Source of the DNA: Humulus lupulus
Taxonomy: Eukaryota > Streptophyta > Magnoliopsida > Rosales > Cannabaceae
Assembly (NCBI RefSeq): GCF_963169125.1
Contig: NC_084794.1
Location: 72,761,665 to 72,825,664, forward strand
Length of the DNA: 64,000 nt
Reading direction: 5' to 3'
Of the stretch, positions 11,388 through 23,559 are shown in pieces. The stretch's first letter is position 1; each line of letters opens with the position of its first letter. A program made the translations under genes and the position numbers. The notes below the pieces were generated by a model that saw only the letters and a list, made by a program, of their open reading frames with translations, was not told the origin of the DNA and searched no databases.

Positions 11388-11930
11388 AAATGACTCAATA
11401 ACCTTCACCAAAGAAGACGTGCAGGGTGTGCATGTTCCACACAATGACCCCTTGGTGTTAAGTGTATAACTAGCCAACATGAAGGTACATCGGGTTCTGG
11501 TAGACAATGGGAGCTCCGTAGACATCCTATATCGCCCGATTTTAGAGAAGATGGGACTGGGCATCAGGAACTTAAAGCCCTGCAACACCTCCCTGTATGG
11601 GTTTACCGGAGACTTGATACACCCCCTGGGCACAATCGAGTTGGCCCTCACCATGGGAGAGCTGCCCAGACAGACCACAGTAATGAAAAACTTTGTCGTA
11701 GTAAGCTATTCCTCGGCCTTCAACGCAGTATTAGGGTGACCATCCCTGAGAGAATTGAAGGCGATAAACTCGGTATACCACTTGGCCATAAAATTCCTAA
11801 TTCCTGGGGGAGTAGTGAGCGTGAAAGGGGAACAGAAAGAAGCAATGGAATGTTATAATGTCCCTTCGCACAGTCATGAAACCACCAGAACCTATGGTGA
11901 TGGTAGTGCATGGGAGCGCAAACCCGCATG
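11388..11930 (+). pseudogene. PR: Aspartic protease region of element W
   Basis: Retropepsin-type protease that matures the polyprotein. HVPHNDPLVLSV precedes a stop, then [18 protein letters not shown] gives the DNGSS active-site signature at about 11505-11520, followed by the LYGFTGDLIHPLGTIEL and FNAVLG segments typical of Tat proteases. A stop follows at 11737, after which related sequence continues to about 11930 (PSLRELKAINSVYHLAIKF). Nothing resembling reverse transcriptase follows. Confidence 0.75.
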
Positions 11931-12149
11931 AGTTCAATCCCAAAGTTACTAAAGCGATCAAAATCGATGGTGTGCATACGCGCATGAGAGGGAGCATTAG
12001 GTAAAGCTCCACTTTTAGTGCAATAAATCAAAAGGGTTACCATAGTTAGCTCCCAACATATTTGTGAGTAAAAACAATGTTGCCATAGACACCTATGTAC
12101 TCTACTTATTTTTAATGAATATGTTTCTTATTGGCATGACACCCTCCTC

Positions 12150-12900
12150 ATTTACATGAGCACATATCTAACTCTCGTGTACCTATCACTAATTGGAATT
12201 ATCAAAGTGCATGAGCAAAATGATCAAAGTGCCCGACGAGATAAATCTTGCCAACCACTTGGGGGGCAAAGTATACAGCCAAAAAGGGACCTTAAAGAGA
12301 CCCTTATAAAAAAAAAGTATACAGCCAAAAAGGGTCTTAAAAGAGACCCTTGTAAAAAAAAGGGAAATAAGGAAGAACACCTTGCAAGGCATCTCTCGAG
12401 TTCACGAGGATTAGCTGCCCTTATGAACATCAAGAGGGTCAAAAGGACCTACAGGAAGAGCCTCCTAATAAAAGTTGATACCTCCATAAGAGGAAATGCC
12501 TCAGGAAGAGCATCCACCAATAAGCCTAGAGCAGCCACCAAGCCGTCTAGCCAAAAAGGGTCCTAAAAGAGACCCGTCAAAAGGTCCTACAAGAAGAGCC
12601 TCCTAATAAAGACTGATACTTCCATGAGGGGAAAGGCCTCAGGAAGAGAATCCACCAATAAGCCTAGAGCGGCCACCAAGCATTCTAGCCAAAAAGGGTC
12701 CTAAAACAGACCCTTGCAAAAATAGTACTATGCATAATGACGAGAAGGACGCTTCCCGCAAGAAATAACCAGTGCATGCAAAAATATATAAAAGGATGGC
12801 TAGAACCCAAAGGGTCAACATATCCTTACAAATACAATTAAGGTGCACCAAAGAGACCATCACTACTGGTCCAAATAAAGAATCGACGAGTTATTAGGAA
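12150..12900 (+). repeat. Spacer of element W with four GGGTC/GACCC hairpins and a tandem repeat
   Basis: Four copies of a short inverted repeat, AAGGGTC then a loop of about 8 with a TAAAA core then GACCCTT, occur at 12284-12305, 12330-12351, 12556-12577 and 12694-12715. The first is AAGGGAC and keeps only a 5-bp stem; the third ends GACCCGT. Around the last two lies a roughly 140-bp direct repeat (about 12425-12560 and 12590-12710) containing AGAGCCTCCTAATAAA. Open frames here are chance frames across the repeats. Confidence 0.75.
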
Positions 12901-12989
12901 AAAGAGAGACCTATCAAACCCATTTCGCTCCTGTATACAAGGGTGGGCTCAAAAAGACCTCAAGCATAAAGAAGCAAAAAGAAATGATC

Positions 12990-13026
12990 ACACACACACA
13001 CACACACACAGATATATATATATATA
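12990..13026. repeat. (CA)n-(TA)n microsatellite
   Basis: About ten CA dinucleotides run directly into a GATATATATATATATA tract. It lies in the spacer between the W hairpins and the end of the antisense ORF. Confidence 0.95.
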
Positions 13027-13107
13027 AAGAAGGTTGCGATAATATTGCAAGATAAAATCGACATCAGCCACAACATGACTTAGAAAAGTTCCAAAAAAAT
13101 AAGGTTC

Positions 13108-15500
13108 AAATGAGCATACAACCAAATCGAATTAAAAGGTAAAAGCTGTAGAAGCAAAATCTCAAGGCCTCCTGCTGAGAGCATTCCACTCGGCCACCTT
13201 GGCAACGACATGGTCACCAAAGGAGGAGAAATCGAAGCTAGGATTGTGCCTCCACATTCCATAGAGGGTGCGCTCTATGGACTTGTACTCGACCTCAGCC
13301 AAATTAGCCTCCAGGAGAGTGACCCTCTCCTACAACATCACAGCCTTGGCTTCCGTTCTCCCCTAATCAGCCTCTAGGAGAGTGACCCTTTCCTGCAACA
13401 TCGCAGCCTTGGCTTCTGCTCTCCTCTTATTTTTTGACGACGAAGAGGCCTTTGCCAGGGCCTTCTCCAGCTTAAGCTTGATGTCAGTAAGCTGTCCCTC
13501 GAGCTCTTGAACTTTGACCGCTAAATGGTCCCTTTCAGCGTTTGATGAAGAGAGGTCCTATGCCGAGTCTACAAAGTGTTGAGCCACTAGAGAATCCTAC
13601 AAGGAAGCAAAAAGAAAAAAAAATGAGCAAACAAAGAACCCAAAACACAAAAAAAAAAAAAGAAGAAGAATGTAAGACGCATGAACTCACCCAGGTTGTG
13701 GAGTGCACAAAGGTCTCCCCAAGCTCCGCCATGGTAAAATTCATGAGACCTATCCACTCGGTCTCGAGAATACCCTCGGCGACTCGGATATACCTTTGCA
13801 CGTAAGGGGCTGATGTGCGATCCACCCAGGATGTCCCTTCCAAATCAGGGGTGCCCGGGTGAGCAGGGAAAAATGACCCACTCACCGAGGTTGGAGGAGG
13901 CGCAGGAACATCGAAAAAAGGGAGCCTCGAAGGGCCATGATTATCGGGAGCGTGAGGAAGATTATCATAGTCCTCAGAGAAAGGCACAACGAAGCACCCT
14001 GGCATGGTTTGTGGACCGCGGGAATGAGAGGCCGTGTCGTGGTCTGTAGGGAAAAAATGAGGGCACCCCTTGGAGGACGGAGATGACTGGGCTGGACGCT
14101 TAGATTATAAGGAAACCTCCCCAGGCACCAATTCCACATACCCTCGTCTGGGTGAGGTTCAGCTAGAGTCACCTTCTTCTTTCGTTCAAAAATATGCCAC
14201 AGCAGGTCGGGCTCCGAAACCCTGGATAAACCATAGTGGTTAAGGTTGGCCACAGTGAAGAGATGGGCGACCATTTTCATAGCAGGGTCGGCATAGAGAA
14301 AGACGTCTACTGGTGCTGCCTCCGACTAAGGAACATCGGGGATACTGAAGCTCTCTGAACAATCAACTCAGTTATCAATATGAGTATAAGTCCCAAAATA
14401 GCAAATTCAATGTAAAAGGAAAAAACTTGAAGTACTTACTTTGGGATGAGCGAAAATGTTCACGGACGGAAAAGGGACCCTTCACGAAGAAAAAGTCCTG
14501 CTTCTAGGAACCTGGGTTGGACACAAAACCCTCTATCAGGGAGACTTGAGAATTGACTTTTTTCAGGAAGTAGAATCCTTTGGATTTAGGAGTGGGCATG
14601 AGATTGTACATAAAATGCACCTCTTGCGCCGTAGAAGCATGACCATTAAGCTTGACAAATGCCATATATAGGCGGCTTAAAGTCAACCAGCTGTTAGGTG
14701 CCAGCTAAAGTGGAGCAAGGTCGAAATGGTTGAGGACCATGACAAAGAACGGGTGTAAGGGAATGGTCCCACCCGCCTTCAAGATGTTCTCGCTCATGGC
14801 CACGTAGCCCTGGGGGGGATTACCAGCCCGACACTTGTTGGAGGGTACGTATAGCTTGTACTCTTTGCCAATGTGATACTTCTCGGATAATTCTAACAAC
14901 CGGTTTTCCGACACATTGGACACAATGGTGGACGCCAATAGAGGACTAGAATCTGGCTTCTCGGGAGCCACTTGTCGTCTCATTCTCTTTGACATATCTG
15001 CAAAACCCAAGGAAAAAGGTGAGGTCAAAACAGGGTACTTTACCCTCCATTTTTTCTTCTTGCGTGAGTTTTCCACCGAGGCATTGGGTGTGGAAGCATC
15101 GAACACGGGTGGATTGAAGACAAGGGTTGAAGGGAACCAGGGGTGACCTCAGGGTTACTATAGGGAGAGAATGGGGCAGGAGGTTTAGGAGGGAGGTTTC
15201 CCTCCATGAACTCCAACTCCATTTGTAGATAAAAAAAAGGCTCACTCTAAGGCTTGCAATGTGGTCATTAAGGTCAAAGGAGAAAGGGACTCCATCACCC
15301 CTCAAAACCAAAACTATCTCACTCTCCACCACCTAGATTTTATGCCTAAGCTCGGCCATGCGCTCAAGGTGACATATACAGGCCCTCCTCAAGGTGTCAT
15401 AGTCTTGGTAAGGGTTATTCTCGGGGGACCCTGAGTCTGAAGATAAGTCTACATACTCGACCCCCAGAGGAACGCTAGACGATCACCCACATGCCATGAA
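13108..15500 (-). pseudogene. Antisense ORF (aORF) of element W, gypsy-type transposon domain plus coiled coil
   Basis: Tat-lineage retrotransposons often carry an extra gene of unknown function on the opposite strand, annotated as 'putative gypsy type transposon' domain proteins. Reading leftward, exon-like blocks occur at 15460-15350 (RRACICHLERMAELRHKI), at about 15220-15040, at 14990-14460 after a TTTTGCAG acceptor near 15000 (SENRLLELSEKYHIG, FVMVLNHFDLAPL), at 14280-13850, and finally 13600-13108 after a CCTTGTAG acceptor. The last block is a coiled coil with a repeated EAKAAMLQERVTLLEA unit and ends LYGMWRHNPSFDF, matching the C-terminal signature in T1. Stops after DLAPL and elsewhere break it. 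Confidence 0.6.
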
Positions 15501-15699
15501 ACCTCATCTTGTTGGTAATAGGGGTGCAAGTGTAGGTGAAAAGGGTGCAACAAAACACAAAGGAATAAGCTCAAAATCTCTAGACATAAGTGCTCGAAAT
15601 TACCAACTACGAAGTACAAGGGAGGGTATATGTGAAAGCAGGGGCATATATGTGGATTAGCTCATGAGGAGCTCTGGCCAAGACAACCCATCCCGAGTA

Positions 15700-17011
15700 A
15701 TGCTAATTTACACCCATTGAACATGAGAAAGGAAGAAAGTATACCTTGTGCGGGTAAAATCGAGCATCGTCACGGTCGAAGGAATGCCAAGGGTGGAAAG
15801 TACATGTCGCGGTCGAAGGAATGCCGAGGGTCGAAAGTACACGTCAACAAAAAGAAAAGAGAAATGTGTTTTAGCCTCACGTCGAGGGTGTCGCGGGGTC
15901 ACGCCGAAGGTGTCACGGGGTCGCGCCGAGGGAGTTGCGAGGGTCTTGTGAGGTGCACGCCTTGTCTCACACTGAGGGTGTTGCGGGGTCGTGAGGGACT
16001 TGTGAGGCGCACGTCTCGTCTCACGCTGAAGGTGTCGCAGGGTCGTGCCGAGGGAGTCGTGAGGGTGTCACAAGGCACACGCCTCGTCTCGCGGCGAGGG
16101 TGTTGCGGGGTCACGCCGAGGGTGTCGCGGAGTCGCGCCGAGGGAGTGACGAGGGTCTCACAAGGTGCACGCCTCGCCTACGAAGCCACGCTTCGTAGCA
16201 AGGGTTTCGCAAGGCCATCCTACACTCCTATTTTTGCATTGCTGACTATGCCGCGAGGCACATGCCCGCCTATGATGCCATTCCTTACGCCAAGAATATG
16301 CGCCTAAGGTCGAGAGGCCCCTCTCGTCTCATTTTCATAGGGCCATCTCGCGAGGTCTTTGATTGCCAGGCATCTTAGAATAACATATAAGGATTTCAAC
16401 ACTTGAAGCCCTTGGGAATAAGGTACCTTGAGAGGGTGAAAACCTGTGACTCGAGGAGCTCGTACAAGTCCAAAATGCACCTACAAACCAAGAGGAGTTG
16501 GACTACGGACACGATGTACACGCCAGACAAGTAGTGGTTGTACGAGTAAGGTACCTGATGTGGTCCTCATCAGACAATCTCTGACACTCATACTAAACAA
16601 GTAGTGGAAGTACATCCAAGTATTGAAGTTGAGGTGCTCCAACAAGCTCTTGGCATGTACTAGAACTAACCACCACGCTCTTGGCACCATTACCACCTGT
16701 AAACTGCATATGCAGGGTCGTGTCCCTAGGGACCACAATGTACTAAGAGTCATTAGTGCTCTACTATAAATATGACCTCCCTTCATCTGAGAAAGGGGGG
16801 AATTTTTGGGAGAATTTTGTAACCACTCATTGTTAATGGAAATAAACACTCTACATTCTCTCTATTTTTCATTCTAAAATTTCAACATTTACATTTTGCG
16901 TTCTTGAAATCATAAGAAAGTTTGCTTGAAGTTCATTTGATTTGAATCTACTTCTTTTACAACTCACGATGTTCTTGATCTAACTTAGTTGATGAGTTCT
17001 TATAGTCAACA
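15700..17011 (+). repeat. 3' LTR of element W
   Basis: Matches the 5' LTR from the satellite to the GTCAACA end, which falls at 17011. It carries only about four satellite recurrences (15953-16180) against about eleven in the 5' copy. The left boundary is approximate: a purine-rich AAGGGAGGG near 15620 could be the polypurine tract, which would move the start to about 15630. Confidence 0.65.
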
Positions 17012-17503
17012 AAAGGATTCTGGCAATGTTATTTTTAGAATAGATAACTTATTCACAATAACTTGTAGCTCATGTACTTGGGGGAGTAAGGATTTTCCAT
17101 TAAAGAATTTAAATTCCATGTATTAAGTTATGAGGAAATTCTTAGTACCTTGTTCTTTGGTTTTGTACTTCTTCTTAAGTTCATCCCAAATGTCATTTGT
17201 CGATGTAGTGTTTGTGTAAAGATCATAGAGACGGTCCGAGAGGGCATTGAGTATGTGGCCTCTACATATGAGCTCATCTCCTTCCATTTTCTTCCTTTCT
17301 TTGATCACTTCTTGGGTATCATCATCCTTTGGAGATTCCAAAGTCTTCAAATTTTTGTCAAGGATGTAGTGAACCTTCAAAATTGTGAGAAGAAAGTTGA
17401 TCTTGTCTTGCCAACGAAAAAAGTTTGAGCCATCAAATCGATCTAGTGTCACTAGATCTTGAGACATGAACTTGAGGGCTAAGAAGGAGGAGATTTCTTC
17501 CAT
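17012..17503 (-). pseudogene. gag: Copia gag fragment (UBN2-type), cut by W
   Basis: From an ATG at 17503 on the minus strand: MEEISSFLALKF, then LVTLDRFDGSNFFRWQDKI, HYILDKNLKTLESP, CRGHILNALSDRLYDLY and DIWDELKKKYKTKEQGT. These are the hallmarks of Ty1/copia Gag of the UBN2 family. A stop falls after KNFLIT (at 17123), but the same frame continues (MEFKFFNGKSLLPQVHELQ) to 17012, where W begins. The rest of this gag should lie left of W, but I did not find it, so the left side may be rearranged. Confidence 0.75.
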
Positions 17504-17579
17504 AGTCTTTATGAGTAGATAAACCTTTGAGATAGAAAAAAATTGATACAAAACTTAGATTTGGGAATAAAGATTTTTT

Positions 17580-17850
17580 ATTGTTGAAATTTGAGGCTAT
17601 AAAACCAAATTTTGTAAATTACAACTCAAAGAATCAAACAATGATAATCTAGTCTCTAATGGAAGAATAATACAAAGGTCATAAGACAAATAAAACAAGT
17701 GGTAGAATTGATCTTTGGTGATGAAGAACCTTGACACATAAAATCACAGTCTATGGTTTTATATGAACCACAAAATGTAACAAAGGCTTGACATAAATGA
17801 AATTTTATTGCCAAAATTCTCTATTCCTAGCCTCCTCCATTCCCCTGGTA
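17580..17850 (-). mobile_element. Copia LTR fragment, family Z, minus strand
   Basis: The reverse complement matches 6540-6745 in block order (GAGGCTAGGAATAGAGA, GTCAAGC-type, TTCATATAAAA, TCAAGGTTCTTC, ATTCTACCACTTG). It ends CAACA at about 17585 next to the gag at 17503, so it is the 5' LTR of the minus-strand copia element whose gag is cut at 17012. Confidence 0.6.
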
Positions 17851-18350
17851 TTTATAGGAGATTCTCATGGACAGTTTTGGGTAACCGTACATTAATATGG
17901 TAATTGACAAATTTGGGTAACTTCTCATTTACATAAATATATGATTGCTTATTGAATTTACATTCACTATATCGGGAAATAAATGCTGAATAAAATATGG
18001 GCATTTATGAGGCGTATAAAGAATCTCCGAGTTTTTTTGGATCCTTTACTATGCGTTATGACCAAGCTTCCGCGAGTAGAACCCTTCCTTTAAGCTGGGT
18101 GTCGTAGGACTAATTTGAACTGACACGGGTCATGTTCAGAGCTCACAAAGGTGATCTGAATGACGAACATCTCGAACTAAGTTGTTGGCCCAAGAAGCAA
18201 TATGGAGACTATCTGGTTGTCGTAAGCTGTCAAGTTTGACTCGAGCTGCTCACTCCAGAATTAGTGTCTCACTTTCTTCATATGCCCGTCTGCCAGTTGT
18301 ACCCCGTGTTGAGTAATTCAGCTCACATTTTTAGGCTACAACAATATTTA
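17851..18350. other. Unassigned sequence
   Basis: No open frame of note and no repeat elsewhere in the window that I recognise. The segment 18040-18340 is less AT-rich than the DNA to its right and could be another LTR piece, but no terminus was found. Confidence 0.3.
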
Positions 18351-19634
18351 TGCCAAAATAAATATAAGTTAATGCAAAATTAAATTTATCTTAAAAACTA
18401 TCAATCTTAAATAAATTGTCTTATAATAAGATAATAATTAAACTCTCCCTAATATTAATCCAAACATGATTAATATTTATTTTAACATAATTTTTTCAAA
18501 ATAAAAACTATATAGTTAATTAATTAATTACCCATAATTATCACATAATTATTTCCTTGCCCTGAAAAATTAATTCCTTTGCAATTTAGTCATTTTCCCT
18601 ATAAATCTTCCTTGTAACATCCTTATCCTTGACAGTGTAGGACAAAGGCAATTTATGGACCATGGACCTATAATAAAAATCTCCAATAAACTAGATTATT
18701 AATTAAACTCTTTAATTCAATAATATTTTTTTATTAATTCAATGATTACTCCACTATAAATATGAAATTGCACTCTAAGTATTTATAGAATTATAATTAC
18801 AGAGTTTTCTCTTGTAGTCCATTGATATAATCAATAAATGTAGTTCTGTCCTCTATTTATTGGTTCGTTAATTAAAGCTGGTCAAAATTACCATTTTACC
18901 CTTCTAATTACCTCTTGTTCCTTAAGTACCATTAATTCACTAGCAAATAATTAATCTATAATCAAATTATAGATTTGAGCTCAATAACTATTCAGTTCCA
19001 GAATCAACCCTTAAGGGAACCAATATTCGATCTGTTCGGAATGCATGAATTTCATTATTGTAAATCATGTTCCTAGCCATTCATGATATTGAATCTCCAA
19101 AACAAAAAGTCACTAGTCTAATTATATTAAGAGACCTTAACGAATGAATCAAAATATCCAATAAGCACAAACAAGAGCTCATGAAAACTCAGGATTTAGA
19201 CTGATCTACAAATGATTATCTATTATGATAAGAATTAAGTCTTTATGGAAAATGGTAGGTTTATAAAGATAATTAATTCATATCGGTCTTGTCATATATA
19301 ATAACTGTTATATACATCACATTTGCCAAGATGTCTATCGACATCAGTATTTCGAATCTAGACTTCTTGCATCATGTATGCTTAGTAAACCGTGCTAGTA
19401 ACCATTCATTAAAGATTCATTACTTTAATATGTTGTTGACTATTTTATTCATTGTATATGATCTTAATTCTCTCGTACTAATTCAAGATCATATCCTCAT
19501 AAATGAATATGAAATTTTCTTGATATTTATATAATTTACTCAAACAATAATTATAATATTCAAATATAATAAAATTGTACTTTTATTTAAATTATAAAAT
19601 ATCTTTTTACGTGCTTTTAGGGCATAAACCCTAA
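18351..19634 (+). mobile_element. AT-rich LTR remnant (family Q, copy 1)
   Basis: Non-coding and strongly AT-rich. From about 18660 it shares ordered blocks with 21100-22098: CTCCAATAAA, GATTATTAATTAAACTCTTTAATT, CCACTATAAATAT, TTACCATTTTACCC/TTACCGTTTTACCC, TCCTTAAGTACCATT and TTTGAGCTCAATAAC. The ends are similar (GGGCATAAACCCTAACA against GGGCACAATTCCCAACA), which is a normal LTR 3' end. No internal region is attached, so it is a solo or truncated LTR. Confidence 0.6.
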
Positions 19635-22487
19635 CATAAAGTTAAGTCGAAAGGAACTTTACTTTAGGCACCAAAACTATTTAAGCTAGAGGTTGAGGCT
19701 GATATTTAACAAAGTTAGAGAATGTTATGATTGGTTGAAGAAAAATGACAAGTGTTGTTATACAAAATAGATATAAAACACTTAGTGAATTGAACATAAT
19801 GAAGATGTGAAATTTGAGTTTAATTTGTAGGCACTTAAGAACTGTGTTTTGGGGTCTAAAGTTATACATGGAGGTATTCAAGGATCCCCAAAAATTTTGG
19901 TAGCATTTGGAGTAATATTGGGCCCATATGAGGGGTCGTAAGTCAGAGGAGGAGGTGATGCATCGTCTCTATAGAGGCGTTGCATTGCCTAGATGTAAAG
20001 AGACATAAAAGTCTCAGCAAGCGATGCATCGCCTACAGGCAGGCGACACGTCGCCTGACATGTTTGTGTTTTCAGCTACGTACTCACACCAAGATCTTCC
20101 AAAGCGTTCTCTACACCTCAAGAAGTGTGTGGGCACTTAGAGAATGAAGGATAGTTTATTTGTGATTCTACTTGATGTACTCAACATATGAGATCAAGAG
20201 AATATGCCTGAGAATTGGTTCTTTTTTTTTCAGGGAGAGAAAAATATCGTTCTATTTTTCACAGAGCGAATAGACTGAGTTGTCTTGGTTATCTGTATAT
20301 TTTCTGATTAGTCATACTTAAAAGAAAATATTCAAATCTAAAAAATAAATCTGTAACCAACTTACAATTTACTTTTTAATTAATTATTTATTTTATTAAT
20401 GAAAATATCCAAAAACTAATTTTTCGAATTATCAATGAATTAATTAATTAAATAAATAAAAATGAAATCCTATTCCTGAAAAATAGCAGTACACGCCACA
20501 CACAATCCATGAACTGTGTGTGCATGTGTACCATCCTTATTTTTAGGGATGTTGATTTTTCAATTTTTATTTAATTATCTATTCAAACTACTTTGTCGGA
20601 TAAGATCTAACAACCTGATAACTAATTCAAATTTGAATTCAAATTTAAATTCAATATCTTTTTAACTAATTATCAAATATAATTAATTATTTGAATAAAT
20701 GTTAATATTTTAAATTCAAATCCAATTTGAACTTATCAGATCATTATCTCCCACTCAAATAAAGATATTTAATCAATTCTATCAATTAATTAAATCCAAT
20801 ATTTTCAAAAATAAATATTTAATTATTATAATTTCAAAAATTATAATTAATTAATTATTTAATTAAATTTCAAAATTAATTTAATTATTTCATATAACTT
20901 CAAAAATTATGCAATAATTAAATATTAATTAATTTTGTTAACTACAACTAATTTGTAATTAATTAATTAATCACTATTATCATACAATTTAATATTTGGC
21001 CCAACGAACAAATTCTTCTTAAATATGTCTTTAAACTATTTTTCCCTTCATATCAACTTTTACCTTGAATAGTGTTGATAGAGCCGCTATGGGGACCTAT
21101 GGACCTATAATTCCAAGCTCCAATAAATTTGAGATTATTAATTAAACTCTTTAATTAAATAATCTTAATTTATTAATCTCATGATTATTCCACTATAAAT
21201 ATAAGATTGCACTCTTGTAATTATAGACATTTCATTTACTGAGTACTTTATAATTATAAAGCGTCCATTGATATAATCATTGCATACAAATTAACCCTCT
21301 AATAATGGTTCATAATTAATCGGGAATAAAATTACCGTTTTACCCTTTTAATTATCTCTTGTTTCCTTAAGTACCATTGACCTTACTAGTGAAGGTTAAT
21401 TCATAACTAAATTATGAATTTGAGCTCAATAACCTTTCAGTCCCAAAAGTCAACCCTTAAGAGAACCATTATTCAATCTCTTACGAGAATGTATAGATTC
21501 CATATCTGTATACTATGTCCCTAGCCATCTACATTAATGAGTTCCCAAAACAAAAGTTTTTAGCCTAATCATTCTGACATACCCTAACGAGTGAATCAAA
21601 GAACTCATATAACATAACATAGGAGTTCATAGTAACTTCAGGATTAAGATCTATTTGTATATGATCATCAGTTGATATATTTAATTAATACTTCGAAACG
21701 GTATTTAACTAAGTATTAATAAACATATCTGGTCCAGTTCTATATATTCTCTAATATATAAAACACCTCCACTAAAGCGTCCTACCACACTAGTGATCCG
21801 GATCTAGATCACATGTATTCATAATACTAGTGGACCGTACTTGCAGTAATTGATCTAAAGATTCCATAACTTTATTTTACTGTGAACTATTCAAGTTCAT
21901 TTATCTCAAACACAATCCTCCCGTACCAAAACGTGTTTGAGATCACACATATGAACTTTAGGAATTTTTCTGATATTTACATAATATTATCACAGAATAA
22001 TATAGTCTATAAAATATATGCATAAAAAATTCAATTTATTTATTTATTTCATAAAACAATGTCTGCTACATATGCTTTCAGGGCACAATTCCCAACATCT
22101 TTAACCTCTCTCTCTAGCTTTCAACAATCTCAAATTTTCTACAAGAAACTCATAAAGAAAGTGCTTGACATTGTGAGTTTAAGGCTTGTTCAATCCAAAT
22201 TCCCATTTCCTCTTCGAAAAATCCTCAAGCATCAATAATGGGCTAGGAAATAGAGAATTAGGACAGTGATACAAATCATGTATAAGCCTTTGGTTGTGTT
22301 TTTACAAGGAAGAAGAAGTTCAAGGTGGTGATTCAACTAGGGTTTTGAAGCTTCAAGAAGATTGAAGAACTTTGATCATCTACAAGGGTTTGCATCAACT
22401 AAACTGTAATTTTCTTGGTCTCTAACAAGCATAATTTTCTGTAGATTCTAGATTTTGTGGTGGTGTAATCTCACTCTCTCCCAACAA
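19635..22487 (+). mobile_element. 5' LTR of copia element Z, interrupted by family Q sequence
   Basis: 19635-20070 matches 23560-23795 and 32872-33050 (TCGAAAGG, TTAGGCACCAAAA, GAGGTTGAGGCT, TATGATTGGTT, ATACATGGAGGTAT, the GATGCATCGCC palindromes). The LTR then breaks and resumes at about 22099 (CTCTCTCTAGCTTTCAACAATCTC) to end at 22487 with a CTCTCCCAACA terminus matching 33471. The material between, 20071-22098, is nested AT-rich sequence. Confidence 0.6.
20071..22098 (+). mobile_element. AT-rich nested retroelement remnant with LTR family Q, copy 2
   Basis: 21100-22098 is the second copy of LTR family Q and ends GGGCACAATTCCCAACA at 22098, exactly where the host copia LTR resumes. 20071-21100 is AT-rich with AATTAATTAATT runs and no coding frame. 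I could not find the left terminus or a target duplication, so this is a truncated insertion. Confidence 0.5.
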
Positions 22488-23035
22488 TTAGTAGGTTTAC
22501 TAGCAATCCAAGTATCAAGAATTGGTTGGCTATTGAGAGGATTCTTGGATACCTTAAGAATACCAAAGAATATGGACTTTATTATTCAAAATTTCCAAGG
22601 ATACTTGAAGGATATTCCAACACTAGTTGGATTTTGAGAGTGGGAGACAATCTCTCCTCCACCGGTTTGGTGTTTACTCTTGGATGAGGTGCAATCCCAT
22701 GGGGTTCCAAGAAGCAAACTTGTATATCACACTCAACCATAGAAGCAGAATTTATAGCTCTAGCAGCAATCGACAAAGAGGCGAAATGGCTTAGGGATCT
22801 CATTTTGGATATCCCTTTCACCGTGGATATGGTATCAACAATTTCAATACATTGTGATAGCCAATCCAATCTTGCTAGAGCATATAATAATGTGTATAAT
22901 GGAAAGTCTAGACATATTAGTCTAAGACGTGAATATATTAGACAATTGATTCAAGATGGAATTATATCAATCTCATATGTTAAGACAAGTGAGAACTTAG
23001 TGGATCCATTTACAAAACCTCTTGTGAGAAGATGA
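22488..23035 (+). pseudogene. RNaseH: Copia reverse transcriptase tail and RNase H
   Basis: Directly after the LTR the frame opens into the C-terminal part of copia pol. There is a LRVGDNLSSTG connection, a SWGSKKQTCISHSTIEAEF segment (the STxEAEF motif holding a catalytic Glu), LRDLI, ISIHCDSQSNLARA (catalytic Asp) and SRHISLRREYIRQLI, ending with VDPFTKPL. Stops occur after GF and GW near 22640-22690. Gag, protease, integrase and most of reverse transcriptase (about 4 kb in intact copia elements) are missing, so an internal deletion joined the LTR to the end of pol. Confidence 0.85.
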
Positions 23036-23559
23036 GTAAGTACCACTTCAAAAGGGATGGGACTGAAACTCCTAGAATAAAAGATTCACCAATGATGGTA
23101 ACCCAACTCCAAACTTGTGAACATCAAGGGAAAGACCTCAATAGGTAAGAACAAGTCATTGATAAGTGAATAGTTTCAACACTAAAACTTTTTTGAGTTC
23201 CATCCAAGATGGTTAGTGTTGTTTGCTACCGAGTAAGGGTTAAGCCTAAGGCTTTTAATGAAGTTTAGTTGAACAAGCATCTATAAAGGTAACAAAGATT
23301 TTGTAAGAACTTCACCTATGTGAACTTATAGGTGATGCTGCCTCTCATGGGAGTTGGAGTTTCTCCCTGGAAAGTTCATGAAGGGAAGATCACATGGCCA
23401 TATGAGTGCTAAAGCGAGAAAATTGGGAAAACAAAAGATCTAGTGGAAGTGTGTGAGGTACCTTTGGTATTATCATAAGGAATACTTTGTTCAAGATTTT
23501 AAGCTACTAATGATTTTGATAAGACTATGTGGTATTTTCAATAAGGCAAAGTTCAAGTC
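23036..23559 (+). other. Copia 3' untranslated region
   Basis: No open frame. It contains ATCAAGGGAAAG, GTTGTTTGCTACCGAG and a CCTCTCATGGGAGTTGGAG segment. It leads into LTR-like sequence that begins at about 23530-23570; the exact LTR start is not visible because the 5' copy is also truncated there. Confidence 0.5.

Larger units (their letters stand above)
7020..17011 (+). mobile_element. Element W: decayed Tat-like Ty3/gypsy retrotransposon lacking reverse transcriptase
   Basis: LTRs at about 7020-8729 and 15700-17011 share their 3' portions closely (7880-8729 against 16170-17011) and both end in a GTCAACA terminus. The interior holds a primer-site region, gag remnants (8798-10550), protease (about 11390-11930), a hairpin-bearing spacer (12150-12900) and an antisense ORF (13108-15500). 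No reverse transcriptase, RNase H or integrase is seen: the protease frame leads straight into the spacer, so pol was deleted or never present. AAAGG follows the right LTR. The element cuts a minus-strand copia gag at 17011/17012. Confidence 0.7.
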
